NCBI GenBank assembly: GCA_003132325.1
Contig: PKXK01000111.1
Span: forward strand, 1-34,334
DNA: 34,334 nucleotides
DNA from: Acidobacteriaceae bacterium
GTDB lineage: Bacteria; Acidobacteriota; Terriglobia; Terriglobales; Acidobacteriaceae
Reading direction: 5' to 3'
Shown here one piece after another: positions 16,011 to 25,938 of this stretch. Positions within the stretch are counted from its first letter, which is position 1; every line of letters begins with the position of its first letter. The position numbers and the translations under genes were made by a program. The notes beneath the pieces are model-generated. The model was given only the letters and a program-made list of their open reading frames with translations. It searched no databases and was not told where the DNA came from.

Positions 16011-18499
16011 TCACAAAATCTTCATTGGCAATCAAATGGACTCTGCGGCGTCCCCATCGCGACCTCTGGTGGGCAGCCGACCAACATTTTCCCTGATGGC
16101 ACCATCGATCCGCTGGCCGCGCGCCTGGCCGCGCTGTTTCCCGTCTCCAACAGCACCGCAGGAGGCGGCAACAATTTTCTTACCGACCCAAAACGCACCG
16201 AAAACCAGAACAAGTTCGCCGTTCGCTTTGACCAGAGCCTTAGCGGCAAGGACAATTTTTTCGCCCGCTTCAGCTACGGCAAAGACAGTACTTTCCTGCC
16301 CTCGCCGTTCAGCAATGCGCTCGACGGCGGCGGGTTTCAGGATGGCTACAGCGAAAACTCAGCCCAGGGGCTGGCTGCCAGCGAGATCCACAGTTTTAGC
16401 AACAACCTCATCAACGAATTTCGCTTCGGCCTCAATCGTCTGCATTCCCACCGCTACAATTTAAACTACAACGTCAACGAATCGCAGATCCTCGATTTTC
16501 CGGGAGTTCCGTTCGGTCCTGACCTCGGCGGCCTGCCCTCCATCGGCTTCAGCGATGGCACCGCGCAAATTGGCAGCTTCGGATACCTGCCCTCCATCGA
16601 AAAGCAGAACAGTTACGTGTTTACCGACAACCTCAGCTGGATGCACGGCCGCCACGCCGCAAAATTCGGCGCTGAACTCCGCTTCGAGCAGTTCACCATA
16701 TACCAGCCGGCTTCTCCTCGAGGCAACATGAGCTTCGGCAACGAGTTCACCGACAACCCCGCCTCACCCGGATCCGGCGGCGAGTCCATCGCCACCTTCC
16801 TGCTCGGCATTCCCGACGGCGGATCCATCCCCAGCCTGCACAACGTTGATTATCGCCGCCAGATATACGCGGTCTATGGCATCGATGACATCAAAGTAAC
16901 TCCGCGCCTCACTCTGAACCTGGGTCTCCGCTACGAACTCTTCACCACCATCAAAGAGGCGAACGACCAGGCGGCCACGTTCGATTTCAACTCGCTCTCG
17001 CTGATTGTTCCCAGCGGACAAAACGCGCAATTAACGCCCACGCTCGGCACCGAACTCACCATGCAGCGCAACGGTTCCCGCGGACTCATTCGTCCCGATC
17101 TCAACAATTTCGCGCCGCGGATCGGACTCGCCTACCAATTGAGCGACAAGCTCGTCCTCCGCAGCGGCTATGGCATCTTCTATGGCGGGCAGGAAAACGG
17201 CCCATTCTCCAACCCGAGCCCCGGTTTCAATCCTCCATTCTTTTCTTCGCAGGTATTCACCCCGCCCTGTAGCGCAGCCTCAGCCAATCCTTCGCAGCTC
17301 GATTGCTCGATCTCGGCCGCGAACTCCGGTTTGGCGTTGAACGTCCTGGCGAATGGTTTTCCCGCCAACTCGCTCAGCGACCCAAATTCGCCGAGCCTGT
17401 ACTCCATCGACCCGCACCTGGTCACGCCCTACACGCAACAGTGGCACCTGGGTCTGGAATACCAATTGCCCGCCGACACCGTTCTCGAAGTTTCCTACGG
17501 AGGCTCGCGCGGATTGAAGCTCTACGCTTTCTACAACGGCAACCAGGCGACTCCCACGACGGATCCCACGGCTGCCACCGCGCCGCGCCGTCCCGCCAAC
17601 AACAATGCCTGGCCCGGCGCCACCGGCCCCTGTACTCTGGCGACCCCCGGCAACTGCAATCCCGCGCTCGATACCGCTATCGCCACCTTCCGCTCGAATA
17701 CGCAGTCGAATTACAACTCGCTGCAGGTTCGCCTGGAGAAGCGCTACTCTCATGGACCTCAATATGAAGTGGCTTACACCTTTGCGCACGCTCTCGACAA
17801 CGCTTCCAGCGCCAGCCTGGGATCGGTGAACAATGGAGATTTCCGCGACCAGACCCGCCCCAACCTGGAATACGGCAATGCCGACTTCGACGTGCGCCAC
17901 CGCTTCGTTTTCAGCTATACCTACGACTTACCCTTCGGCCGTGGGCACATGTTTGCCAAGAACGCTTCCGGCCTCGTGAATCAGATTCTGGGCAACTGGC
18001 AAATGACCGGCGTCTTTTCCGCCGCCACCGGCAATTACTACACTGCCACGGACGTGGTTTCGGTCTCCAATACCGATTGCGGCGGTTTTGTCGCCTGGCA
18101 GTGCTCACGCCCCGCCCTGGTCGGCAATCCCAACGCCAAGCCGTGCATCCCGGGAACGCTGTTCAACACCTGTGCATTTGCAGACAACAGTACCATTCCT
18201 GGAATTATCCCCCAGGGCACATTCGGCAACGCCGGACGCAACATCATCCAGGGCCCCGGGTACAAGACGTGGGACACCTCTCTGGTCAAACAGTTTCCGA
18301 TTTCTGAGCAAAAGAAAAGCATTTCGAATTCCGGGCGGAACTCTTCAACGTGCTTAACCACGTGAACTATTTGTTTGGAAGTTTTGGTGCGATCAGCGTC
18401 GAGCCTACGCCCCTGGAACTTGGTCAGCCCGGATTCGGCTTCCCCCTGGCAGCGCGTGATCCGCGACAGATCCAGTTCGCGCTCAAGTTTTATTTCTAA
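16011..18499 (+). pseudogene. TonB-dependent receptor (Oar-like, Acidobacteria-type) remnant: 5'-truncated and frameshifted near the 3' end
   Basis: ORF 16617..18365 reads through upstream to about 16011 in the same frame (GTIDPLAARLAALFPVSN...ENQNKFAVRFDQSLSGKDNFFARFSYG); no signal peptide or plug. At about 18315 the frame must shift to give HFEFRAELFNVLNHVNYLFGSFGAI...RDPRQIQFALKFYF*. Confidence 0.8.
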
Positions 18500-18690
18500 A
18501 TTCAACTTGACTGTCGCCGACTTCTGTTCACGAAGGGAACACAGTCTTCTGTATCGGGAGATTTAGAGCTACACAATTACGAACGACTCTCGTACCGGCT
18601 GGAATGCTTGTTGAGGGAGGTCCTGTAGATCCATTTATCGATGAACCGGCTTCATAAATCCAGATCAAGAAAGGCCAGAGGAGAGCAACC

Positions 18691-20277
18691 ATGAAAAGAG
18701 AATCATGCCAACCAGGAAGAAGGCTTTTGGGCCGGTTCGTATCGCTGCCTTTGTCGGGATCACCAATAGCCCCTGCTACCGCAGCACTAAGAACCCCCTG
18801 CAAGTTATTTGTCGTGCCCTCGATCATAGTTTTGGTAACAGTTATCTTTGTACTACACCTGCAAGCACAGACCCTGTCGGGTCCGACTTATTCGGAGTGG
18901 AGAATCTCTCCCGCCTCGATCACTGTCGTCCAGGGCAGTTACACGGGGTCGATTACGGCGCTGAACACGAAAGACCAAACCGGCACCCAAAACATTGCAG
19001 CCGACTACGTTCAATTTGGAACGACCGGCGGGCAGCAGTTTACGGGTTACTTCAGCTTCACCGTTCCCAGCGGGGTTACGGCGTCCCAGATCACTTCGAT
19101 CCAGCTCATGGCGAATGTCCTGGCTCCTAAAGACACGGCGGATAGCTGGGACTACAGCATCTACAACTGGAAGAACGCTGCCTACGAGCACCTGGGCAAT
19201 CAGAACCACTGCGGGGGTTCCACCGGCCTGCACACCTGCAGTGATGATTCCAGTAGTTTCCTTGACTGGAGATGGAATCAATACAACGCGAACGGCGACG
19301 CCACAAAATCCGATTACGTTAACTCCACCACCGGCGAAATCCGTATCCAACTGGCCTCCTCCAATGCGTCGAGCTACGAGGATATAGATTGGATCTCCGT
19401 AGCGGTCTATACCAGCAAAGGCACTGGCGCCATCTTCTATCCGCCCACGACCTACCGCTGGCAATACCAACTAACAGCCACAGCAGCAGACGGAACCTCT
19501 TATCCGTCAACTCAGGGAATCGACACGACGGTTTGCGCGGTTCCTTACACCGGGGGCGCCTGCGTAGAGCCACTGATTATCAATTTCGATTTTTACGAGA
19601 GTTCTTCGATTTCGGGATCTAACAATTTTCTTTACGCTACGGGGGCCGTGAACTCGTTGCATTCCATGAGCAAGAAAGCGATTGGTTACGTAGACGCGGG
19701 CGATGTCGAACAGGGCCGTCCCGACTACCAACAATATGTGGACTTCGATAACGCATGTTCCGGCTGCCTGATCGGGAATCCTTTCTCCGGGTTCCGAAGC
19801 GAGTACATGCTCAACATCAACAACGATAAAGGGCAGGCTGACTTCATTCGTAAAATGGTTTCGGCTCGCACCGACAGGGTCGCCGCGAATGGCTTTGATG
19901 CCGTGGAGTACGATGTCCTCTGCAATTACGAGAACAAATCAGGCTTCACCATCACTGACGCCACGCAGGCGAGTTTTAACATCTCGCTGGCGGCGATCGC
20001 GCACAACCATTTCTTATCGGTTCCTCTAAAGAGCGACGTGGACCAGGCCACGGAGTCACCCATTGAGTCGGCATTCGACTTCGTGATTGATGAGCAGTGT
20101 AACCAGTACAGCCAATGCGGGAACTATTCCTCATGGCAAGCTGCCAGCAAAGCGATATTCAACGTCGAATACAAGCTCGCCACGAGCAAATTCTGCCCGC
20201 AGGATAACTCGGCTAATATCAATGGCATTTTGAAGAATTACAGTTTGGACGTGACTCCATACACGGCCTACCGCTAA
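18691..20277 (+). CDS. Secreted protein with a GH114-type (endo-alpha-1,4-polygalactosaminidase) C-terminal domain and an N-terminal beta-rich domain of unknown type
   Basis: Hydrophobic N-terminus (LFVVPSIIVLVTVIFVLHLQAQ); AIGYVDAGDVEQGRPDYQQYVDF...FDAVEYDVLCNYENKSGFTITDATQASFNISLAAIAHNHFLSVPLKSD...FDFVIDEQCNQYSQC matches the GH114 pattern; AGGAGAG Shine-Dalgarno before ATG. Confidence 0.75.
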   Translation: MKRESCQPGRRLLGRFVSLPLSGSPIAPATAALRTPCKLFVVPSIIVLVTVIFVLHLQAQTLSGPTYSEWRISPASITVVQGSYTGSITALNTKDQTGTQNIAADYVQFGTTGGQQFTGYFSFTVPSGVTASQITSIQLMANVLAPKDTADSWDYSIYNWKNAAYEHLGNQNHCGGSTGLHTCSDDSSSFLDWRWNQYNANGDATKSDYVNSTTGEIRIQLASSNASSYEDIDWISVAVYTSKGTGAIFYPPTTYRWQYQLTATAADGTSYPSTQGIDTTVCAVPYTGGACVEPLIINFDFYESSSISGSNNFLYATGAVNSLHSMSKKAIGYVDAGDVEQGRPDYQQYVDFDNACSGCLIGNPFSGFRSEYMLNINNDKGQADFIRKMVSARTDRVAANGFDAVEYDVLCNYENKSGFTITDATQASFNISLAAIAHNHFLSVPLKSDVDQATESPIESAFDFVIDEQCNQYSQCGNYSSWQAASKAIFNVEYKLATSKFCPQDNSANINGILKNYSLDVTPYTAYR

Positions 20278-20288
20278 AAGCATGATGA

Positions 20289-20326
20289 GATACTCTCGAC
20301 AGCGTGCGATAGCTGTCGAGAGTATC
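20289..20326. terminator. Perfect 15-bp stem hairpin (GATACTCTCGACAGC-GTGCGATA-GCTGTCGAGAGTATC)
   Basis: Exact inverted repeat 12 nt after the GH114 stop codon; no U-tract, so terminator is a tentative label. Confidence 0.55.
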
Positions 20327-20419
20327 ATGGGCCCGATCTTCCGCTTTTGCGGTAAGCGCAAGTAGACGCGAGCCACTCCTGCAACTGCGCCCGAAGGATC
20401 TGCAGAGTTTGGAGGCGAA

Positions 20420-21781
20420 TTGGCAGCTGCAACTACTGTGTCTGAGCTTACTCCCAAGCTTCGTCGGGCGCTGGGGCTCTGGGATCTTATTCTCTACGGC
20501 ATTGTTGTTATACAACCGACGGCTCCCATGCCGGTGTTTGGCGTAGTAAGCGAGCGAGCTCATGGCCATGTGGTCACGGCCGTATTGATTGCCATGGTCG
20601 CGATGCTCTTTACCGCGATCAGCTACGGCCGGATGGCAAGGGCTTATCCGAGCGCAGGGTCGGCCTTCACCTATGTTGGACGAGAAATTCACCCTGCCCT
20701 CGGATACGTGACCGGTTGGGGCATGGTGATGGATTACCTGCTGAATCCGCTGATCTGCACCATCCTGTGCGCTCAGTTAGCTCGCAATCTCGCTCCGGGC
20801 TTACCTTACGTCGCTTGGGCAATTGTTTTCGCCGGGCTGTTTACCGGTCTCAACCTGTTTGGGATTCGTACATCGGCACGAATCAATGAAACGCTGGCAA
20901 TCGGAATGGGTGTAGTCATCGCCATTTTTTTCGTGGTGGCTGCGCACTACATATTCCGGCACCCTCACGCAGAAGCGGGATTTTTCACCGTGCCCTTCTA
21001 CGATCCCGGCAGGTTTCAATTGAAGTCCGTTTTGGGAGGGACGTCGCTGGCAGTTCTCACCTACATTGGCTTCGACGGTATTTCGACCCTTTCGGAAGAA
21101 GCAAAGAATCCAACCCGCGACATTCTGGCAGCCACGGTGCTTGTCTGCCTGGTCACGGGCATACTGGCGGCGTGCGAAGTGTACGCTGCGCAGTTGGTCT
21201 GGCCGACTTCCAAACTGTTCCCTGACGTGGATACTGCCTACGTACACGTGGCAGGGCTGGCGGGTGGCGCCTGGCTGTTGCAGTTGGTCAACGGAACGCT
21301 CCTGGCGGCAACGGTTGGCTCCGGAATGGGGTCGCAACTGGGCGCGGCCCGGCTCTTGTACGCCATGGGCAGAGGCAACGCGATTCCCAAGGCGTTCTTT
21401 GGCGCGCTCGATCCAGTCACGCGAATTCCCCGCAACAACGTTCTGTTTTCCGGCGCGCTCGCCCTCGTGGGCGCGCTTACCATCAGCTTTGCTCGCGGTA
21501 TCGATCTGCTGAACTTCGGTGCGCTGATTGCGTTTATGGGAGTGAATGCGGCATCTCTCGTTCGCTACTATTTCCGGTCGCCTTCACGGGGCGCGCGCGA
21601 TTTCTTCCCACCCGTGCTCGGGTTTCTGGTTTGCCTTCTGTTGTGGTGGAACCTGAACTCAAGCGCCAAACTCGCAGGCACGCTCTGGATGTTAGCGGGA
21701 TTGGCGTATGGCGCCATTCGGACGAAGGGATTTCGCGGGGAGTTGGTTAACTTTGACGCACCGCCGGCCGATCAGGAGTAA
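20420..21781 (+). CDS. APC-superfamily amino-acid permease, TTG start
   Basis: ALGLWDLILYGIVVIQPTAPMPVFG...AYPSAGSAFTYVGREIHPALGYVTGWGMVMDYL, about 12 TM segments; GGAGG directly upstream of TTG 20420. Confidence 0.88.
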   Translation: MAAATTVSELTPKLRRALGLWDLILYGIVVIQPTAPMPVFGVVSERAHGHVVTAVLIAMVAMLFTAISYGRMARAYPSAGSAFTYVGREIHPALGYVTGWGMVMDYLLNPLICTILCAQLARNLAPGLPYVAWAIVFAGLFTGLNLFGIRTSARINETLAIGMGVVIAIFFVVAAHYIFRHPHAEAGFFTVPFYDPGRFQLKSVLGGTSLAVLTYIGFDGISTLSEEAKNPTRDILAATVLVCLVTGILAACEVYAAQLVWPTSKLFPDVDTAYVHVAGLAGGAWLLQLVNGTLLAATVGSGMGSQLGAARLLYAMGRGNAIPKAFFGALDPVTRIPRNNVLFSGALALVGALTISFARGIDLLNFGALIAFMGVNAASLVRYYFRSPSRGARDFFPPVLGFLVCLLLWWNLNSSAKLAGTLWMLAGLAYGAIRTKGFRGELVNFDAPPADQE

Positions 21782-21807
21782 AGCTTCTTTCCGTCTTCGG
21801 ACGATTT

Positions 21808-24348
21808 CTATTCAATCCCGTGGTAGCGGGCGGGAGGCGGAAGCGTGATTGAGCCACTCACTTCAACGGTCGCGCTCTTCTCCGCTGGAACTCCATCCAA
21901 TCCGTCAACGATCAGCCTGGCCCTATAGCTTCCGACCGTGGTGTAGGTGTGGGTCACTTGTCTGCCCTCCTCTGTTGTCCCATCTCCGAAGTCCCAGTGA
22001 TACGAGAGAGGGGGCACGCCGTTGGGAGCCAAAGCACTGACGAACTTGAGTTCTTCGCCGACCTTGGCGCGGTCTGGCGCCTGCAGGCTCACAGAAGGCG
22101 CTGCAGCGGGGACGGACGGATCAACTATCTTGATCAGCTTCACGGAATGGGCCGCCAGTTCGAGCCGAATGGAATTGCCATCGGGCGATAATCGGCGCGC
22201 CGGTTCGAGGGCATCGTGCAATTCATAGACAGGCCCACTAGGAAGATTCAATTCAGAGAGTGAGAAGACGCGAGATCTCGTTTGTTCAGTCCAGTTGAAT
22301 ACCGCCAATATCGACTGCCGCTGATCTTCCCGCAGCAAAAAAACGCTCGGCTGCTCGTCTTCCGGGCGATAGGTGAGGAGATCCAGGGGAAGCGAGGCGC
22401 GGCCGAGTTTCGCCATTCCCAGCAGGTCTGGATTTTTAAGTAGTGCCACCCGGTCCGCGTCTGCTCCCAGGGTGGGAAGGTCGTCGCCGATTTCGTACAA
22501 TCCTCCCGACACCGCCGCTAGCGCGATCGACACCTCGGCCTCGTCCAACGTAAGCGGAGCCTGAATTTCGCGCTCCTCCATCAACTGGCGCGACACCGTA
22601 AAGGCGTCGGGGTCATTGATGAAAAAGTTTCGGTGCATGTAGAAACGGGCCGCGATTCCCGGGGCGGCTTCCTTGCTGCGCGAAAACAAGTGGCCGGTAT
22701 CCTGCGACACCCGGCCGTCATCCACCAGGCCCACCGGGTTCAGCATCGGGCTGCCATCTTTGTCCAGCAATACGTGCTCGCCAACCGCATTGCGAATGAC
22801 TTCCAGCCCCGTCCGCTGGGCTTCCAGAGCAGTTGTATTCGGTCGAAAATAATGGCCCTCGATGGCCGTATTGTCCATGAAGTCGAGCTTGATGTACTGC
22901 ACTCCCCACTCGTTGACTAGCGAGCGGTAGGTGTTGCGAAGATAGTCTTGTGCGCCGGGATTTGTCGCGTCCAACACGAACACGCGTTCTGTAGGCATCT
23001 CCTCCGCGGTCGTGATCTGGATTGGCTTGCCATTCAAGTTTTGGACCAGCCAGTCTTTGTGCTTCTCGTACACCCAGCTCCGCTCCCCTACTTCAAAAGG
23101 GGCGGTCCATACACCGATATTTAGTCCCAGCTTGGAAATACGGCGAGTCAACGTCCCCATTCCATGAGGAAACTGCGACGCGTTAGGGGTCGTGTATTCG
23201 TTACGGGCATAGCCGTATCCCAAATCGAAGTGAAAGTAGTCATAACCTAGCGGTTTCAAGTGCTGCGCGAGCCAGAGCGCGTTGGTGAACGTGTTGCCCT
23301 CAGTGATCTTCGTGTAGTAGGCAGTCCAGCTCCACCACCCGAGAATATTGTCCTCGGGGATGCGGCTGTGGTGCAGTTCACGAATAGCGGCACCATAGTT
23401 TTCAAGTTGGGCGAGGTAGTCGGTACCAGCGGCAAACATCAATCGCTCGGAAGTCATGTTCTCGCCGCTAGCAAGGGGCAGGCTCAGTTCAACCAGATTC
23501 TCGGCAGGTCCTTCGTGCAGTCCTGACTCCGGATCGGAGCCTTGAATTTCAGTCGTGCCGGTGGAATCGATTGTAAGAGCACCGGTTGAGGGGCCATCGG
23601 ATCCGGGCCGCGCTTTCAAGCGAATGATCGTCAGGAAGCGATCTGACGAAAGAGCTCCGAAGAATACGCTTTCTTTGCTCTGTTGGTTGTACACCAGTTG
23701 ACTGCCCACGGCCCGATGCATGCCATTTGGCGCTTGGCCCAAATCGTAAATGCGAAGCGGTGGCCAATCTTCACTGAAGCTGTCGGATAAAATCCGGTCT
23801 GAGCTTTCTTTGCCGTGGAGATTTAGGACCTGCTCGCCGGTGGCCTCTAAGCAGCGGATACTCTCGACGGACAAAGGTTTTCCCGTGTGATTCTGAACCA
23901 CAACCTGAATATCGCCGAACGGTCGGGTGTCGTAAGTTCGGATTGTGTACACCAGGGCGGGATGATCGGGGAGTCCGGTCGAGGTGACGGTGACCTGGTG
24001 ACCCTTACCGAGTACATCTTCGAACAAGGATTCCGAAACCTGATGCTGAGGGTAGTCCGTCGACGCAATCCACTGATGGTTAACCTGTGCTGCCACTCTC
24101 GCCCGAAACATGGTGGGCCAGTTTGCGCTTAGTGCAATCCTGTACGAACCATCATTAGAATCGATGCTTACGAGCAGGCTGTCATTCTTAAGCGTGGCGT
24201 CGGCGGCACAAGCTAGACTCACGAACAAGAAAATGGCAACTGAAAGCATGAGCCTCGGCAAAAAAGAAGTGGCAGTAGTCTGGGGGCCCCGTATCGGTTG
24301 ACCAACGGCGAAGTTGAGTGTGGTCCTGCACGTTTCTTCCTTTGCCAA
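21808..24348 (-). CDS. Secreted alpha-galactosidase (GH36/GH27-like clan GH-D) with C-terminal PKD domain; probable TTG start
   Basis: WWSWTAYYTKITEGN...YDYFHFDLGYGY...VQYIKLDFMD (nucleophile region); C-terminal YHWDFGDGTTEEGRQVTHTYTTVGSYRARLIV (PKD); signal-like LMLSVAIFLFVSLACAADA; AGGAGG Shine-Dalgarno upstream of TTG at 24348 (track start 24447 less likely). Confidence 0.82.
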   Translation of the reverse strand: MAKEETCRTTLNFAVGQPIRGPQTTATSFLPRLMLSVAIFLFVSLACAADATLKNDSLLVSIDSNDGSYRIALSANWPTMFRARVAAQVNHQWIASTDYPQHQVSESLFEDVLGKGHQVTVTSTGLPDHPALVYTIRTYDTRPFGDIQVVVQNHTGKPLSVESIRCLEATGEQVLNLHGKESSDRILSDSFSEDWPPLRIYDLGQAPNGMHRAVGSQLVYNQQSKESVFFGALSSDRFLTIIRLKARPGSDGPSTGALTIDSTGTTEIQGSDPESGLHEGPAENLVELSLPLASGENMTSERLMFAAGTDYLAQLENYGAAIRELHHSRIPEDNILGWWSWTAYYTKITEGNTFTNALWLAQHLKPLGYDYFHFDLGYGYARNEYTTPNASQFPHGMGTLTRRISKLGLNIGVWTAPFEVGERSWVYEKHKDWLVQNLNGKPIQITTAEEMPTERVFVLDATNPGAQDYLRNTYRSLVNEWGVQYIKLDFMDNTAIEGHYFRPNTTALEAQRTGLEVIRNAVGEHVLLDKDGSPMLNPVGLVDDGRVSQDTGHLFSRSKEAAPGIAARFYMHRNFFINDPDAFTVSRQLMEEREIQAPLTLDEAEVSIALAAVSGGLYEIGDDLPTLGADADRVALLKNPDLLGMAKLGRASLPLDLLTYRPEDEQPSVFLLREDQRQSILAVFNWTEQTRSRVFSLSELNLPSGPVYELHDALEPARRLSPDGNSIRLELAAHSVKLIKIVDPSVPAAAPSVSLQAPDRAKVGEELKFVSALAPNGVPPLSYHWDFGDGTTEEGRQVTHTYTTVGSYRARLIVDGLDGVPAEKSATVEVSGSITLPPPARYHGIE

Positions 24349-24672
24349 GTGACGCCTCCTGGGTTTGACGACAGAAAGGGCTATGTTTTTAAACACAATG
24401 AACATATTACTATACACAACGTGCAGACATCTATTACAATCGCGCATATATACTCACTAACGCTCCTAATGGTTTACGCGGGTTGGAGGTAACCGGCATG
24501 CAAAGAATCGTTCTCGTGACCGTGGTCGTTTCTGCTGTTTACGATATCTTGCGCCAGCCAGGTAACAGCGCCTTCGAATAATCCGCAAACCTTTAGGATC
24601 GGAATCGCCTGCATCGCTCACCGAGGCCGAGTGGAAGGCGCTTGCGTCTTTAGAACCGATCGATACCCATAC

Positions 24673-24950
24673 TGTAGTGCACCCCTCAGAACTGGACACA
24701 TGGGGCCGTGTTTGAAGTAAGGGTTTGGGCGAACCGGGCACGAGCGTCGTGCGGGGTTCGTCCGTGGAGTCCGCGATGCGGACGGTCGTGATTGTACTCC
24801 TCGATCCAACGAGCGATGCTCAGCTCGGCTTGGTCAAAGTTCTGGTATTCGTTGAGCCATACCTCCTCTTCTTTCAAGCTGCGATGGAACCGTTCGATGT
24901 AGCTGTTGCCCTCGGGATGGTTGTAGGCGGTGCGCCCATGCCCTTCATGC
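24673..24950 (-). mobile_element. IS3-family transposase C-terminal fragment with candidate terminal end (TGTAGTGCACCCCTCAGAACTGGACACA)
   Basis: HPEGNSYIERFHRSLKEEEVWLNEYQNFDQAELSIARWIEEYNHDRPHRGLHGRTPHDARARFAQTL, stop at 24686; the IS-end-like sequence starts at about 24673. Confidence 0.78.
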
Positions 24951-25938
24951 CGTCGGTGGATGCTCTTCGGATTATTCGCTTCCCGACTCTAAGTTGCGCG
25001 TAGATGAAATGAGGATCACCCCTGTGCGGAACAAGAGCATTGATTTGCTGATTAAACGCAACTTCGCGATCAGTCATAGCTGCATTGCCGATGCAATCCG
25101 GGCTTCCGGCAATGCAGGTCACCAGTATGGAATTCGCCGGCGCAGTTCGCGCCACCGACTTACCGATTGCAGACAGACCCTCGCTTGCTTTGGTCAGGTA
25201 ATAGTACGGTGTGTTGATGTTGTCGGACTTAATCCACTCGATTGCACTTCCAAAGTACTCCGCTTTATCCCGTGACGGAGTGTTCCCAGTTATCACCGTA
25301 CCGATCTCATGAATGGGTACAAGCGGCCAACCCCGAGGGTTCGTCGCAGGGTCACCGAAGAGGTCGAGGAAGAGAGATTGGGTGAGCGTGTCGAGTTGGG
25401 CGAGGGCGGAGCGGCGCTTGGCCCGCAATGACTCCGCCCGGTCCAGCGTCTCCGCAATCCGCTGCTGCTGCGCCAAGGGCGGAACGGGAAGGTGCATTCC
25501 TAAAAGAGAGTCGCGCCCGACCGTGGCTTGATTCACCCACTGGCGGCACATGCCTTGGAATACTCTTCGCTGAAATTGCAGCATCAGCCAACGAGCCAGG
25601 AAACGCCCGTCAAGCCTGTCCGGGCGTGGCCGTAGTCGCAAGAAATGATTGCTGAATACTGCTGGCTCTTCATATCCCGGGAAAAAAGCTGATTTTCCGA
25701 CAAGTTCCGGGCTGTTCGTAGCGTTGAACAGCACATCTCCGGCCTGCAGTAAGTATGTGTCCAGATGTCCAGTCTCTCTCGGAACGCGTCGTTTCTTCGA
25801 GAAATCGAACTCGCCCTCCGTCGTCACATTGTTCATCCGAAATTGAAACACACCGTCCTGCGGGTCGTCGCCACATGCGAAACCTGGTTTCGCATCAATC
25901 AAAACATCTGCCAGTGGCGATGCTCCCCAAACGCTCAT
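24874..25938 (-). pseudogene. hsdS: Type I restriction-modification specificity subunit, 3'-truncated by the IS3-type fragment
   Basis: First TRD, then conserved region MHLPVPPLAQQQRIAETLDRAESLRAKRRSALAQLDTLTQSLFLDLFGD, then second TRD GWPLVPIHEIGTVITGNTPS...FIYAQLRVGKRIIRRASTDGMKG, where homology switches to transposase at about 24950. ATGA overlap with hsdM. Confidence 0.82.

Noticed and set aside
17280-17900. 206-aa minus-strand ORF opposite the TonB receptor remnant
   Set aside because: Shadow ORF with no recognisable family.
438-24950. The two IS3-type fragments as two ends of one composite element
   Set aside because: They cover different parts of the transposase and look like different IS3 subgroups; no matching terminal repeats could be shown.
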